64,000 nt of DNA from Acanthosoma haemorrhoidale (GCA_930367205.1 OV884013.1:91451333-91515332), one strand, 5' to 3'; numbered from the stretch's first letter, positions 12,533 to 24,570 are shown. Numbers and translations are program-made. Notes: generated by a model not told the origin, from the sequence alone.

Positions 12533-13023
12533 GGCTATAATTGACCGCATTAAAACTTAATCAAAATACCTAAATTGTCATAAATAATTGAAGATAACTC
12601 TAAGTCTGTTAGTTAGTTAAATAATATATGTATTTTAAATACTGTTTAATATCAAAAAAAAAAAAAAAAGAACATGATTTGTTATGAACATGATGAGACT
12701 ATTTTGTTTGTTAAACTTTTTGTCTATTTTGTTAACTGTAATGAGTAGATACTTAGTTGCAAAATAATTACGAACACAGTTCAGGATTATTTTTAAATCT
12801 CTTCATATGGTTGTAATATTTAAACCTAAACCAATACGGTGGGTTTTTTTTATAGCATTAACAATTATAAATAGAAGAAGATGCATTAGAAACAAAACAT
12901 TTTTCAACTTTAATTACAACACTAGCAGATTTTTTTTTAACATACGTGCAACGAGTGCTGCATGTTTTGTTTTATACAGAAATAAACAATGAATAATTTC
13001 ATGATTTTAATTTATAAAACCTG
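12533..13023 (+). repeat. Local duplication, copy B (about 0.5 kb)
   Basis: This is the partner of 12018-12520. It adds a 16-base poly(A) run near 12655 that the first copy lacks. The 61-residue plus-strand frame inside it is not open in the partner copy and is probably chance. Confidence 0.75.
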
Positions 13024-13384
13024 CCCCGTTGAACAGCATCTCCTAAACTCCCCGTGACTGTAATAACCGTAATTGATATCCATAAAAACGACTTCAAAGC
13101 AAAACAACATCCCATTTGCAAATACTTTATGCCAATGTCCTGAGATTAGTTCATGTAGTAAAAAACATGTGAATATACGCAAAATTGTATTCTTTTGAGC
13201 CAAAATAGTCTCTTGTATAGCATCTGTCATGTCAACCATTATAAAACAAAAAAGGAAACAGAGAATTGTCAAGTACAGATTCGTCTTAATTTATGATAGG
13301 TGGCCATGGTAGAATTGATCTTCCAATGATCTTGAAGGAACTACAGGAAGATTTATAACTGGGATGGGATGTAAAACACATCGT
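13024..13384. other. Anonymous DNA between duplications
   Basis: Nothing recognised. The 86-residue minus-strand frame at 13012-13272 has a hydrophobic start but no partner in the window and no known motif. Confidence 0.4.
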
Positions 13385-13545
13385 AGAGAATATGCCATGG
13401 TGTACGGTAGTGCAAAAAAGGAATAAACCTACTGCAATACAAAAGAAGTTTTTAGCTCATTTTCGGTCACTTTCTTAATGTATTGTTTTTACAGTAAATC
13501 AACACGACAAACTAAATGTTCATACGACTGACCATTCAAGAAATT
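13385..13545 (+). repeat. Short local repeat, copy 1
   Basis: This segment aligns with 13791-13950 (offset about 406 bp). Shared strings are AGAGAATAT, CCATGGTGTAC/CCACGGTGTAC, AAAAAGGAATAAAC, ACTGCAATACAAA, CATTTTCGGTCACTTTCTT and AAATCAACACGAC. Both copies can be read in the same frame over about 25 codons (ENMPWCTVVQKRNKPTAIQ here). Whether that is coding is unclear. The sequence upstream of the two copies does not match. Confidence 0.7.
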
Positions 13546-13790
13546 CGATAAATAAATAATAAAGGCCGTTATAAAGTTCTTTCTTCTTTATTACAAATAT
13601 ATTATAATTATATTATTATTATAAAATCCTTTTACAGATTGCAAGATATATGTGTATCAATGTTAGTGAAAATTGATACTTTCATTGCAGAGTTATGCTC
13701 GATTATAAGCACCTATATCCATTTATTTAATAGATATGTATGTATATTATTTACATCTTATATGTTAATGTCACTAAGTGAAACAATAAT

Positions 13791-13950
13791 AGAGAATATA
13801 CCACGGTGTACAGTAGTGGAAAAAAGGAATAAACGTACTGCAATACAAACCTGTTTTTAAACACATTTTCGGTCACTTTCTTTGTTTATTGTTTTCACTG
13901 TAAATCAACACGACCAACTAAATGTTCTTAAACCGACCATTCAAGAAATA
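13791..13950 (+). repeat. Short local repeat, copy 2
   Basis: This is the partner of 13385-13545. Its matching frame reads ENIPRCTVVEKRNKRTAIQ before a stop. It lies at the end of a 73-residue open frame (13639-13860) whose upstream part has no counterpart. Confidence 0.7.
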
Positions 13951-15072
13951 ATCAGTTTTATTTATTTTTTATGGTCAAAAATAAAAACCCGAGTTTTTTA
14001 CCCGTTAAGACGTGGGAGGAAGCAAGCAGGCTATTTTTTGTGATTAACAGTTAATGATTTATTTAATGTCAATGGTTTATATTGTTATATCTATGTTTCG
14101 TGTTGATACCGACCATTTTATCCATTTTTCGTGATAATATTCTATTTCATCTACCAGTGTTTTGTTGTTGTGGCATTGTGGCAAATGAGTTATTTTTCTG
14201 GTCTTCATTCTCGTGAAGCAATAATCATCAAAAAATAGTAAATTTATTTTTGTTTATAACATGCTACCATTGTATTATTACGCGTTTTTCGATATAAATA
14301 TTATTATTATTTACTCCTTAAGGATGTCTGATATCGACTCTACTTACACAAGTTGTAAACCTTAAAACGTCTCCCTCCCTAGCAGACAATATTTGTTATT
14401 TATATTTATTTTTTCAGTCGTTGAGTTGGACATTTGTGTAAGATTTTATATGCCTTGATCATTCAATTAACATAAAATTCAATAATTTTGTCATAACTTT
14501 TATTTCGATAGATATAAAATGAAACTTTAAGGACATTTACTAAGGTTTATTATATATTTGATAATGAACAATATATATCAGCAATACTATCAAATGAGCA
14601 ATTCAATTGATGCAAAATGAATCTACCCTATTTATATACATGAGCCAATTGCCTTTATGACTAGTCGCTGTTTGCCGAGAACACACAACTTGGCCCACTG
14701 GCTTTGGTCTGCCTGGCCAATATTAGATTAAATTGATGGGAAATTCATGTTTTCACTTTCAAGTCAGATATTGTCAACCCACCGGAGCTTTGAAGTCCGC
14801 AAACATTTGATGCCATGCCCCATGCCCGTCCGGTTGGGACGCCATTCCAACACACATATACCAAATGAAAATTTATCTTTCGTTTTTGTATTTACAGTTT
14901 ATAAAGGTAGACAGTGGATTTTGACTGAAATCATATGTTCCGACTTTTTATTTCGCTTCGATCGGTCTTTTGTAAAGTGACCAGTCACTCGTGAGTAAAT
15001 TTCTCTCTCAAAATTTTTTTTTATTAAAAATGGCACCCTAAAATGAATAGAGGTCACTCTTATCGAATTAAC
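13951..15072. other. Anonymous DNA
   Basis: No gene recognised. The 77-residue plus-strand frame at 14747-14980 lies in slightly more balanced sequence, but no motif is visible. Confidence 0.4.
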
Positions 15073-15200
15073 TAACCCGTAGCCGTGTGGTTAGCACGCC
15101 GATTTCTAGCCACGTTTTTCTTTGAGGGGTGGGTTTGTTCGGGGTGGAGCTCGATAGGATAAATGAGTAACCTACTTGAATAAAAATGTGTCGGATTAAG
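15073..15200 (+). mobile_element. tRNA-derived SINE, copy 1
   Basis: The head looks like a tRNA gene with a pol III A box (TAGCCGTGTGGTTAGC) and a degraded B box (GGTTTGTTCGGGG) about 50 bp downstream. It continues into a tail AAATGAGTAACCTACTTGAA. The same head and tail occur at 27146-27290 (plus) and, more diverged, at 44376-44515 (minus). Recurrence of a non-tRNA tail and lack of a foldable acceptor stem argue for a SINE and against a working tRNA gene. Confidence 0.7.
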
Positions 15201-16974
15201 ATTTATAAAACCGTCTTTAACAATGTTGAGATTTAACGTCTTAGTGCTAATGACATTAGCACCTCAGCGCCACCCACCAGCCTTGGCTAAACAACCTTCA
15301 ATCGGCCCTACTTCTTCAAAGGTCTTATAAGGTGATTGGATTTCATAGTTTCGATCTGTTGGACTCTAAACTAGGGTTTGTCGCTTCCTTGAACATCTAC
15401 ATTCTGTAGATCCACGGCCAGATAATTCGATCAGCACATTCTTTCTCATCATCTATGTTTATAATCGACACCCAAACCCCCACTAAATTTCACTCTAGCT
15501 AATGGGATAGTTTAGTTCCTTCAGAGTCACTTCTTGCTTCCCCCACTTCATTCAATAACAGTTTTAGTTAACTAAATGAAGGAAAGATAACTCCCCACTA
15601 GGTCTTAAGCAGGCAGGACCTTCAGGTGGTCCTGTCTTATTAAAGGCCGTTAATCTATCTTACTCTTGGATAATTAACAGTTAGGTTGGTAACTGGAATC
15701 AGCTGCGTGTTATCAAGGCCCGCAACCTCACCACAGTGCATTTGTCGCTTCCATATTCCCTTTGTTTATTTTTCTAATGTGTGAAAGGTTTTTCCTACTT
15801 ATCAATCTGTCATTTGTACCCACACAGTTAACTTCATTGGCTTTGTTAGAACCCAGATGAACAGCCCTTTCTGTTGGATTTGGTTACCGACTTGTTTAAT
15901 ATCTTGTTATCTGAGGTGTGTTTTTTACCTTGTTTGAATGAAGGAGAACAAGTTTGAAAAAAGAAAGCAGCAATCTAACAAAGTAAGTAAATTACTTAGT
16001 GGACTATGTTTCAAAAAAAATTTGATTGATGAAGTTTTTTAAATATCTCCTAGTTTAGAAGATTCCGTGTGCAGTATCAATCAGAGGGGTGTATTAGAGA
16101 ATATGCTTCTGAATGTGTTTATTAATAAAAATTATTCCATAAAATTTAGGGAATTAATTAAGAGTCAGTAATTTCAACGAAACCCTATCTAGTACTCTAG
16201 TTCTTAGTCGGACATTTATAGGTAATGGAGTCATTTTGCGATAATTGGAATAATCGACAGTTAGATATACGTTGAAAAGATATTTTTCTAGCTTCCAAAA
16301 GCAGGTCTTTATTGATCAGCAAGCTCGACAACTTTAGATTGCCATCCTCAGCGACGTGTACCCCAATCGCCCACTCTAGGCACTCTGGAGAGTAACCGCC
16401 ACCAGTAGACTTTCAGGCGAAATGACCCCACGACCCGACAGTGTGCTAGATGACGGCTCATCGATCGCCAATCGCCACCCTCACCATTCATGAGATGATT
16501 AATATGGTGGTGGGTATGAGGACATTTTTCCTACTGCCAATCACAGCGGTTGCACTAATGGTCCGGTTGGCGGCTTCTCTGTCGCAATTAGTCTCACCTT
16601 ACTGCCTGGCCGATTTTATCAAAAAGCTTTCGAATTGTTTATTACGTTCGTAAAGCCACGAGGAACCCGAACTGCTACGGGCAACTTGCTACATTTACTA
16701 ATTAACGGATTCCTGGCTCATTCTATCTTTACTTCCAGTTAATAAACCAACCTTCATGCATTTAATTAGACATCCCTCTGTGCTCTGTCTTTAATTACCA
16801 TTAATATTATAAGTAAAACTAATAAGAACAAATTAAATAAAAAATAGGAACACACACTGGTTTTAGAACACTGGAGAAACATACTTATATATGAGCTGAT
16901 GTAAATTATGAAATCAAGACCAATAAACAGAGCCGGATATGCAAGAATTCGCGACCAGTGTCACCTTGCGGCCC
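15201..16974. other. Anonymous DNA with a G+C-richer patch
   Basis: No gene recognised. A patch at about 16310-16680 is clearly less AT-rich than its surroundings and carries a 67-residue plus-strand frame (16450-16653) with a hydrophobic middle (FFLLPITAVALMV). No family is recognised and there is no repeat partner in the window. Confidence 0.4.
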
Positions 16975-17060
16975 TCAAACTGGGATGGTCTGTTGCACTG
17001 TTGCCCAGTGGAGTCTGGTGTTGACACTGATGGTGTACATACTGTCCTCGAGGGAGCTCG
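16975..17060 (+). repeat. Dispersed repeat, copy 1
   Basis: This aligns with 20330-20405. Shared landmarks are GTCTGGTGT, ACACTG, GTGTACA, ACTGT and TCGAGG in the same order and near-equal spacing. Both are on the plus strand. Element class is unknown. Confidence 0.6.
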
Positions 17061-17600
17061 CTTTCTTTCTATCTTACGCTACTGTTTATTGTTCATTAAA
17101 TAGTTATCTCAGCTATTCAAAACAGTTTCAATTATGAATTCTGGCCCAGCTATTTCTGACACCTCATTGGCCCAGAAATATATATATAATAATAAATATA
17201 ATCTGATGGAAAGCAATGGAAGAGTACAATATCGCAAGCTGTATCTACGCCTATCCTATCCCTATATATCTGATATCCAATTATCCTATATCCTCAAATA
17301 ACATTTATGTATATACTATAAATCTAACCAGGGAGTGAGGGAGGGTTCACGAGAAATTAATAAGAAAATAATTTTCAATTTTTGTATACTTTTCCCTTTG
17401 ATTTTGAAAAATGTGACTTAAAGTTAAAAGAGAACATTGGAATAATGAATAATAATTTTAAATCGATGATGCTGTATTTTTAATTGCAAAATGAACTCCA
17501 CGTTTTCAGTAAACCATCTTAGAATGCTGAATTGACCATAAACATTTTAAAGAACTGACTAATTTATTTCACACCATTTATTAGCCATAGGGTTATTCTT

Positions 17601-17792
17601 GTTATACAAGACCACATGGACCCTTGTGCTTTCCAATATCTTGAGGAAGTTAGGATAGAAGATAAAATGGTCTCAGCCCGTAGAGCATGGGCTTCATGGA
17701 CTTATGAAAAAATGGGAGGCAATAATCCAACAAGTTGTGAGCAACTAAGGAATTTGCCAAAAACGATGGAAGCAGTCATTAAATCTAGATAA
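17601..17792 (+). pseudogene. mariner/Tc1-type transposase, C-terminal tail
   Basis: A 63-codon frame ends in a stop at 17790. MDPCAFQYLEEVRIEDKMVS resembles the SPDLNPMDF..W.YLE.KV block near the third catalytic aspartate of mariner transposases. SCEQLRNLPKTMEAVIKSR resembles the terminal C..F..RL.AVI.A block. The order and spacing to the stop match the family. The catalytic D is not clearly preserved and the rest of the gene and inverted repeats are not seen, so this would be an old fragment. Similarity was judged by eye only. Confidence 0.45.
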
Positions 17793-20196
17793 ATTTACAG
17801 TAAAGACAATTTTTCAATATTAAAGTTTGGACTATTACTTTTTCAAAATCAAAGTTTTATGTTAAAATCAAAAAATAATGGTAATATTTCATTGGAATAA
17901 CTTCTTTTGTTGTTTTATGTTTTTTTTTCTTAAATAATAAAAAAATAGTAACTTAAAACCGAACAAGTATGGTTTTCGAGATAAGTTACTTTTTGGTAGG
18001 AGACTGACCACCTAGGAAACACTACGCACGATTTTTCCGATACTCATACTGTGTCGTAAAATTTATCTGAATCATTGTAAAAATGTTAACGAATAACAAA
18101 GAGAATTTTCGGAGTGACGGCCCGCTCAATTAAAGGGACCGTAACTCAGTTGTACAGGCCTCTATTGGGAAAAAAAATGAAGAACTGATTCTATTGAGCT
18201 CCAGCCAGGCAAACAATGTCTCTCTCACCCACCAATTACTGACTCAATCAAAACTGACCGCATATGACATCCGTACTGCTACGGTGTCATTGACTTTTAC
18301 TCAACACAACTTTCAAGCAATTTTTTGGGGGATATTTGCCAACCTCGACAAATTTTTGTCTCCATGTCAGTATATGACTCCGATAGATAGAAATGTTAAA
18401 GGTATATCTCACACCTCAAAATACTCCTGTTAGGAGTATAAAAAAAACTAATCTTGAAAAAGAAAATTCTGTTTTGTTTTCTTCTGAGAATTATCAAGTC
18501 CCAGTATCTGTTAAAAATATGTATTTATTTTTTTTCGAAACGGCTTAGAACAGATAATAGACGATAACACAAAAAGTATTGCATAGATAATAAAAAAAAA
18601 AAAAGTTTGAGATCAGAGAAGAATAGACATTAAATATTTAAAAGTTTCATTTTTCATATTAATGTTTTAGTTATTGACATATTTTTGTTGAAAATTTTCA
18701 ATGACTGAGAAAGTTTAATGAATAAAATGAAGTATTTCCAATAAAAAATAATAAGGCATTTAACTTGTTTTGAGAAACTTTTACCCAATCCTGTATCTCT
18801 CTAAGAAGGGAAGGCATTTCAATGAAACGTTTTTCGGAGATACTAAGTCAAAAAGTATTTGATATATGTCCGTGCTCTTGGCGGAGCAGAGAAAAAAAAA
18901 AGTTTAAACATTCTTTTAACAACTTCAATTTCACTTAACCTTGATAACTCCTCTAAATTTTGTCTAAACTCAACGTTCTTTATAGGTCATATACAGTTTA
19001 GATCACCATCGATGTGTACAAAACGTAGAGGTTAAAATTTAATACAAATGAAACGGCTACTCCATGGATCAGTATTAGTAACGACGTTGACACTAAATCT
19101 TGCCAACGGTAATACACTGGTGATTTTGAAGCAATTGACAGTTCTGCAGGAAAGTTTGAACAAAGACCAACGTAGTACTAATCTCATCTATTCGACAATT
19201 GAATAGGCAGTTCATATTAATGTAAATGTTGTAGTGGCAGCGGTAACGAGTAACAATATATTGCATCTAATATACAGACAATGTAATATTGTCTTGAGAA
19301 ATTGTATATAACCTTGCTGAAAACGTCTTCGAAGTTGCAAGATCTTTTCGTATAGAGTTGAGTAGACTTAGTAGGAATTCTCTAATTTCAAAGATACTGG
19401 CACTCAACCTGAAGCAGTGATGTAGATACTCTTCTTGACAACCACGGCCAACTCTTCACATTGTATTTTGTGTTAAAATTCAACATAGCTCATTAAACGT
19501 TTATGTTCTTTTTCATTTGGATTAATCGGCATACTAATTTGTTTATTTCTTGGGCAAAGCTGTTTCATGAGTGAGGTTTATTAAAAGATTTTTTATGAAA
19601 TATATAAGTGATCAAATTCCCGCTTCTTGATCCGAATTCTTCGTGGGAAGCGAACTAGCTAAGACCTCGTTAAATTGAAGCGCCTGTAATCAAAGTAACC
19701 TGTGTATTGAAGTACGAAGTTGTACCGCTGCTGACAAAATTCCGATGACTTTTGAATATTGTGCTTTTCTAATAAATATGTATGAATCCTTCCTCGTATG
19801 GAAAATTTCCGTTGCGAAGTATGAACCGACTCGAATTCCTAAATAGAGAAAAATAAAACCCCCTGCTTTTTTAGTAGGAAACCAAAGCAATCTGCTTCGC
19901 TTGGTACCAAATATATTTTTTGTTCCAAATATGCAAACAACTTCATTATAGTTGTTTTTGTTGATGAACGGGAAAATGGACTATTTAAATATTGATAAGC
20001 AATGTCATCAACCCTTCAATATTTTCCATTAAGGCAACTTCTTTGATTAAAAAAAAAAAAAACACTTCTATTTCCTCCACTCTGTTACGGCCAAAAAAAT
20101 ATTTTATCTTAAAATATGATAAAAAACTGTCAAATTCATCAATGAACCATGGCCGTTCATGGTTATATAAGGCTGTTGTTGGAAGTTTGAATTTCT
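17793..20196. other. Anonymous AT-rich DNA
   Basis: No gene recognised. Frames at 18194-18433, 19690-19890 and 19992-20240 show no domain. Poly(A) runs near 18592 and 20050 could mark tails of old insertions, but no adjacent element is recognised. Confidence 0.4.
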
Positions 20197-20323
20197 ATGT
20201 AATCCTAACATTATTCAACAGTATCCTGATATATCCCTAATCTAGTGAAATAAACATCTAGTACCATGTATATACCTGATATGTAACATATCAGGATACT
20301 GTTGAGTAATGTTAGGATTACAT
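20197..20323. repeat. 36-bp inverted repeat with 55-bp spacer
   Basis: The left arm 20197-20232 (starting ATGTAATCCTAACATTATTC) and the right arm 20288-20323 are reverse complements with one mismatch. The spacer contains a smaller hairpin, CCTGATATG at 20276-20284 with CATATCAGG at 20288-20296. It may be the end of a foldback or MITE-like element. No target duplication is obvious. Confidence 0.9.
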
Positions 20324-20329
20324 TATTCC

Positions 20330-20405
20330 TCAAGTTTAGATGAGCTGTTGGAAGGCCTATTGGGGTCTGGTGTGCACACTGCTTGTGTACAGACTGTTGT
20401 CGAGG
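20330..20405 (+). repeat. Dispersed repeat, copy 2
   Basis: This is the partner of 16975-17060. It lies directly beyond the right arm of the 20.2-kb inverted repeat, so both may belong to one element. Confidence 0.6.
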
Positions 20406-20499
20406 TATATACAGGTATATATAGGTATATACGAAATCGTAACACTTCATGAAACATCCGGTAGGCAGAATATTCCAAGATAAATAAGGTTCCATGATA

Positions 20500-20500
20500 A

Positions 20501-20532
<32 letters not shown>

Positions 20533-20534
20533 TA
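20500..20534. repeat. (AT)n microsatellite
   Basis: An alternating AT run of about 12 units is followed, after an AA break, by five more AT steps. Simple-sequence repeat; no regulatory role inferred. Confidence 0.95.
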
Positions 20535-22214
20535 AACATTCATTTATTCAAATATGATAGTTAGGATTTCAACTTCATGAACTATCTGGCGAGGAGAATA
20601 TTGAAGCCCCCAGGACTTAAACGTTTCTCCAACCACCAAAGTGTTGTTTCTCTCTTTCTTCTATACTCTATTAACACTTCACTCATTAAAAAGAGAAAAT
20701 ATTGTAGTTTTTTATACGAATTTGACGGGGTTCTTTCTTTTCATTAAAGCTTAACTATAAATTTTACAACCTATACATAGCTCATATTTATATTACTTAA
20801 ACTCCTAGGATCTTCTCCAACTTAGGATGAGTTATCTTATTATTGCCACCCATATATTCCTGTCAACGTTCCAATGCTGAGATTATTCATTGAAGGGAAT
20901 CCACTATCCCAGATGAGAACATTGCTCATATGCTTCTGGTCCAAGCTATTCCTCAGACCCTACATAAGGAGCTGGAGCTAGGTTGTCTACAAGACATAGA
21001 GCGGAGCTAGGAGGCCTGGATGAGCTAACGATACAAGAGCGTGACTGAGGGACGTTTCAAGTGTCATTAGAACCGAGGGGGGGAGAGAGAACCTTCTCTA
21101 ATAGGAGGCCAGCTTTACTTTTCACTTAACTGCACCGCCGTCGCCGATCACGGAACGACAAACTTACTCAAAATAAACTAACTCCTTGATAGCGAGTCAT
21201 TACCAGGGCCCCTCTTACCCTGTCTTCTAGAGCACTCCGATGTTAGAGCTGTCTAGGTGTAGTGCATTTATCAAAGGGGGTATTTAGCGCCGAGGCACGA
21301 AGGAGAGACGTAGGATAAGATACACATCTTTAAAGGTAACCGTTTAACAAATCAAATGAAAAACAAACAGAATAACAAAAATTTACAAATATGTCTACCT
21401 AGCTGACAACAAAAATCGCAAAACATGAATAACACGCAATTAACTTATAAATAATAATGGTACTATGTACATATGTGGTGTCTTCAATGAACCAAGGGCA
21501 CAATAAATAGAGAAAATGACATTTCCTACAGTTCTAGCTAAGGACATAAGGAAAATATATGAGTTTTTTCCTAGGGGACTCCCCAAGCGAAAAAGGTTTT
21601 TGGGATATAAAAAAAATTCAAAGAAAAATAAAAGGAATGGTAATTGTGATGAATTATGACCTTGTAAATAGTACTAAAAAAATAGTACCTTGTAAATAAC
21701 TCGTATTTCTTGTCCTAGGTTGAAAAACTGTGTGATAACAGCATAGAACATCCAGCACAAAATTAAAATTTGTCACATTCTGTAGTACAACCAACAAATC
21801 AAGAAAGTCTAGTTGATATACCACTCTTACAAATACTCATGGATAACAGATAAAAATATGAGATATGAAGGATGGTCCTTTGAAAACAATACATAACTCT
21901 CAAACCAGAGCATTCGGGACCCATTAGGCGAAAAATTCACACTGAACATTCCTGTTAAAACATATTTTATCCTGGTAAAAGCTCATAAGCGAATAACTGA
22001 GGAATAAACAACATGCCATTTAGCAAAATCAACAACTAGAAACCAAATTATAGCATAATAAGATAAATTACAAAAACACATCTGAAAACTGTTAAAATCA
22101 TGTTATAGTCAACACTGTTCAATGTAACCAGTGAGGGAGTTTATACAAAATATATTCTTGTTACCCATGTTAACATGTGTTGTTCACTGTCCCTGATTCA
22201 TAATATGTTTAACA
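20535..22214. other. Mostly anonymous; right end is a probable LTR terminus
   Basis: A G+C-richer patch at 20940-21260 has short frames (one reads IAHMLLVQAIPQTLHKELEL, about 20924-20983, perhaps gag-like) but no clear family. The final bases TATGTTTAACA at 22204-22214 end in ACA directly before a primer binding site, as an LTR 3' end would. I could not fix the LTR start. Confidence 0.35.
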
Positions 22215-22232
22215 TGGTGTCAGAAGTTAAAA
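22215..22232 (+). promoter_or_regulatory. Retrotransposon primer binding site (tRNA-Leu type)
   Basis: TGGTGTCAGAAGT follows an ACA end and lies 35 bp before the gag ATG. tRNA-Leu isoacceptors end in CUCCUGACACCA, whose complement is TGGTGTCAGGAG, so the match is 12 of 13 with one mismatch. Position between LTR end and gag is right for reverse-transcription priming. Confidence 0.65.
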
Positions 22233-22249
22233 TACTATAAAACACGAAG

Positions 22250-22675
22250 ATGCCTAATAGCGACAACGGTAACAAACGAGAAGAAACAATTACACAGAAA
22301 AAAATGACAGCGCCGACACCGGTACCGTCAACCTCACGTTTCTTCTCAGCACAAGTCGATCCACTTCCGAGTGAATCAGGTAGAGAGGAATGGGAAGAAT
22401 GGTTTTTTAATTATGAAATCTATCTAGAAGCATCAAACCTAAATAAAGAGGACGATGAACGAAAAATAAATCTTCTCCTTTTTAGTCTGGGAAATGAAGG
22501 TAGGCGAATTTACAAATCATTTACAACGAAACCAACAACTTACGACAACTTGGTTAAACTTTTCAATTCGCATTTTGAACCAAAAAAACACCTTGCTATG
22601 GAAAGATACAAATTGTTCACGAGAAAACAGGCACCCAGTGAATCTTTTAGGGGGTTTAACAGTCCTACCGGATGA
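22250..22675 (+). pseudogene. Ty3/Gypsy-like gag, N-terminal fragment
   Basis: A 141-residue frame starts MPNSDNGNKR. From about residue 50 it shows the capsid-like pattern of insect Gypsy gag proteins: EEWEEWFFNYEIYLEASNLN, then DDERKINLLLFSLGNEGRRI, then FNSHFEPKKHLAMERYKLFT. The family usually has FxxxFxPKKNxxxERxxFFxRxQ here. In life Gag forms the particle that packages element RNA. The frame stops right after this block (residue 141), and no nucleocapsid, protease or polymerase follows, so the copy is truncated. The start is supported by the primer binding site 35 bp upstream. Confidence 0.75.
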
Positions 22676-24040
22676 TCTGGTACTATTTTCTTCCGTTACA
22701 ATGTTTTCTTGGTTTTGATTGTTAGTTTTAGTTGGTACTTAACATTATGTTTAACAAAAACAAGTTAAAATTAGAAGGTCATCGGAAATTGGGTCAGTAA
22801 AAACAAAGGACAACATTTGAATCACTTCATAGCCAATCAGATTTCAAAAACAAAAATATAGCAACAGACCACTTCTGAATGCAAGTGCTGAAAGGACAAG
22901 AAGGGTTGCTAATTTCATACTTATTCCAGCAAACAGAGACAGCTAGGCGACCAACTAAGTATATTAACTATTTTTTATTGCTAGTTATATGCTATTCTTA
23001 TTGAATAAATAGATGAATAATTATCTATTTATTCAACTAAAATAATTAGCTGTTTAACAGAGAAAATAAAGCGGTGGCCTGTATGTTTGTGATACTCGGC
23101 TTATCTATAATTTAACGGCTTTAAACAATAATTGTTCCCAGAAAATTGTCGTCTTTGGTTAGGACGTTGATGCTAACTGCCAATAGATTTAAATAAACCA
23201 TATTTTATACTTTATTAAGTAATACTCTGTTGACGTGTTTTCTTATTGTTTCATCCCTTCTAAATGTATTATTTTATTTTTTTCCAGGGTTCTGTTGTTT
23301 GATATTTTATTCGCTAATCAATTATGCAATTTGAATTTCTGTTTACTAAAATTGCTTAACTTTAATTATAAATTAAAAAATTAAATATTATTATTAGCAT
23401 CTCCAAAATTCTAATTCATTGGTCCTTTTATAGGATAGTGGTTTTGGTAAATCATTCTCGGACTTAAGTGCCTTGTTTCGAATGCCAAAATGAACATAAT
23501 GATTTATTTTGGACCGTTGCTCGAAAAATAGAATAGACCCTGGCGCTAGGAGAGTCCGCGCTCCAACGATTCCATTATTGACTCTAACATCTTATTTTCT
23601 GTACTATGTTGGAACTTTTTGTTTTTTTGTTTTTGGTTGCCTATGTTGCTATTGAATATTAAATCTGTACGACAGATATTAAAATATTGATACATCTCGT
23701 ATAAAATAATTATCCCATGAAGGATTTCTGACAAAATGATTGAGAAAGAAACTTATTTTTAAAGTAAAGTTTGGACGGTTGTGGGTACTGCTTTTATGAA
23801 GAAATTGAACAATAATTGTGGTTTGTTTTTTTTGTTGTGAGATTGCTAGTTTGATAAAGGTTTTGCGAAACCCAAAAGAAGACTACTTTCAAGAAGGTAT
23901 CGTCTTTCATATTTCTGGCTATATACCACTCTGGCTGAATATTGGATATTGTATATTGATCAATACCGTTGGACTACGCCTTAGAATAGAATAGAAAAAA
24001 ATAGTACAGTATTGTTTAGGGGAAAAAGTCTCCTATGAAT
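22676..24040. other. Anonymous AT-rich DNA with one perfect hairpin
   Basis: No gene recognised and no continuation of the gag element. A perfect 14-bp inverted repeat (TTGAATAAATAGAT 23001-23014, ATCTATTTATTCAA 23023-23036) with an 8-bp loop is present. A string near 22739-22757 (TTAACATTATGTTTAACA) recalls the LTR end at 22204-22214 and might be a trace of a second LTR. Confidence 0.4.
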
Positions 24041-24355
24041 ATCAATAATGTTCAGATGACAAATTCACATCTGCCAAATAAAAAGAACTATAACATCATA
24101 ATAAAAATATAATGACAATTTCAAATAGAATTTAAACTTCTACAAGAATGATCATAATAATTATGAAATAAAATAAAAATTGTTTAACGGCGTTTAGTAA
24201 ATAAAATCCACAGGATCCACCTATAAGAAAACAAAACAAAAACAAAATATGTAGAAGTCTGTACAGTATATTAAATACAAATTAAACAAAGCTTAAATTA
24301 ATAGAAAAGTGACATACCAGCTGACAGCCTACATCTATCTATATGTAGTTAGCAT
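24041..24355 (+). repeat. Dispersed repeat, copy 1 of an inverted pair
   Basis: This aligns with the reverse complement of 34821-35120. Shared strings are AATGTTCAGATGACA, TTCACATCTG, AAAAAGTGACATACCAGCTG (here AGAAAAGTGACATACCAGCT), ACCTATAAGAAA and ACATCTATCTAT. The two copies lie about 10.8 kb apart in opposite orientation. Weaker similarity may continue beyond 24355. Element class is unknown. Confidence 0.75.
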
Positions 24356-24570
24356 CTAAATAAAAATATTAAATTCAAACTCAGGAATTATAATATAATA
24401 TATAAAGTATATTCAAATTCTTTTATCTGCTTGTCATCAAGGATACTCTTATCACTTTCAATATTATTAAAAAGTATTTACGGTGCCCCATCTCAACCAC
24501 TTGTCGACATCAAACGACACAACTTCCTTGGAATCTATCATTACAGATTAGTGACTATGGCCTGAAACCA

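Noticed and set aside
15073..15140. Functional tRNA gene
   Set aside because: The A box is good but the B box is degraded, no acceptor stem pairs, and the sequence recurs with a common non-tRNA tail, so it is a SINE.
20500..20534. AT run as promoter TATA element
   Set aside because: Simple dinucleotide repeat with no downstream gene.
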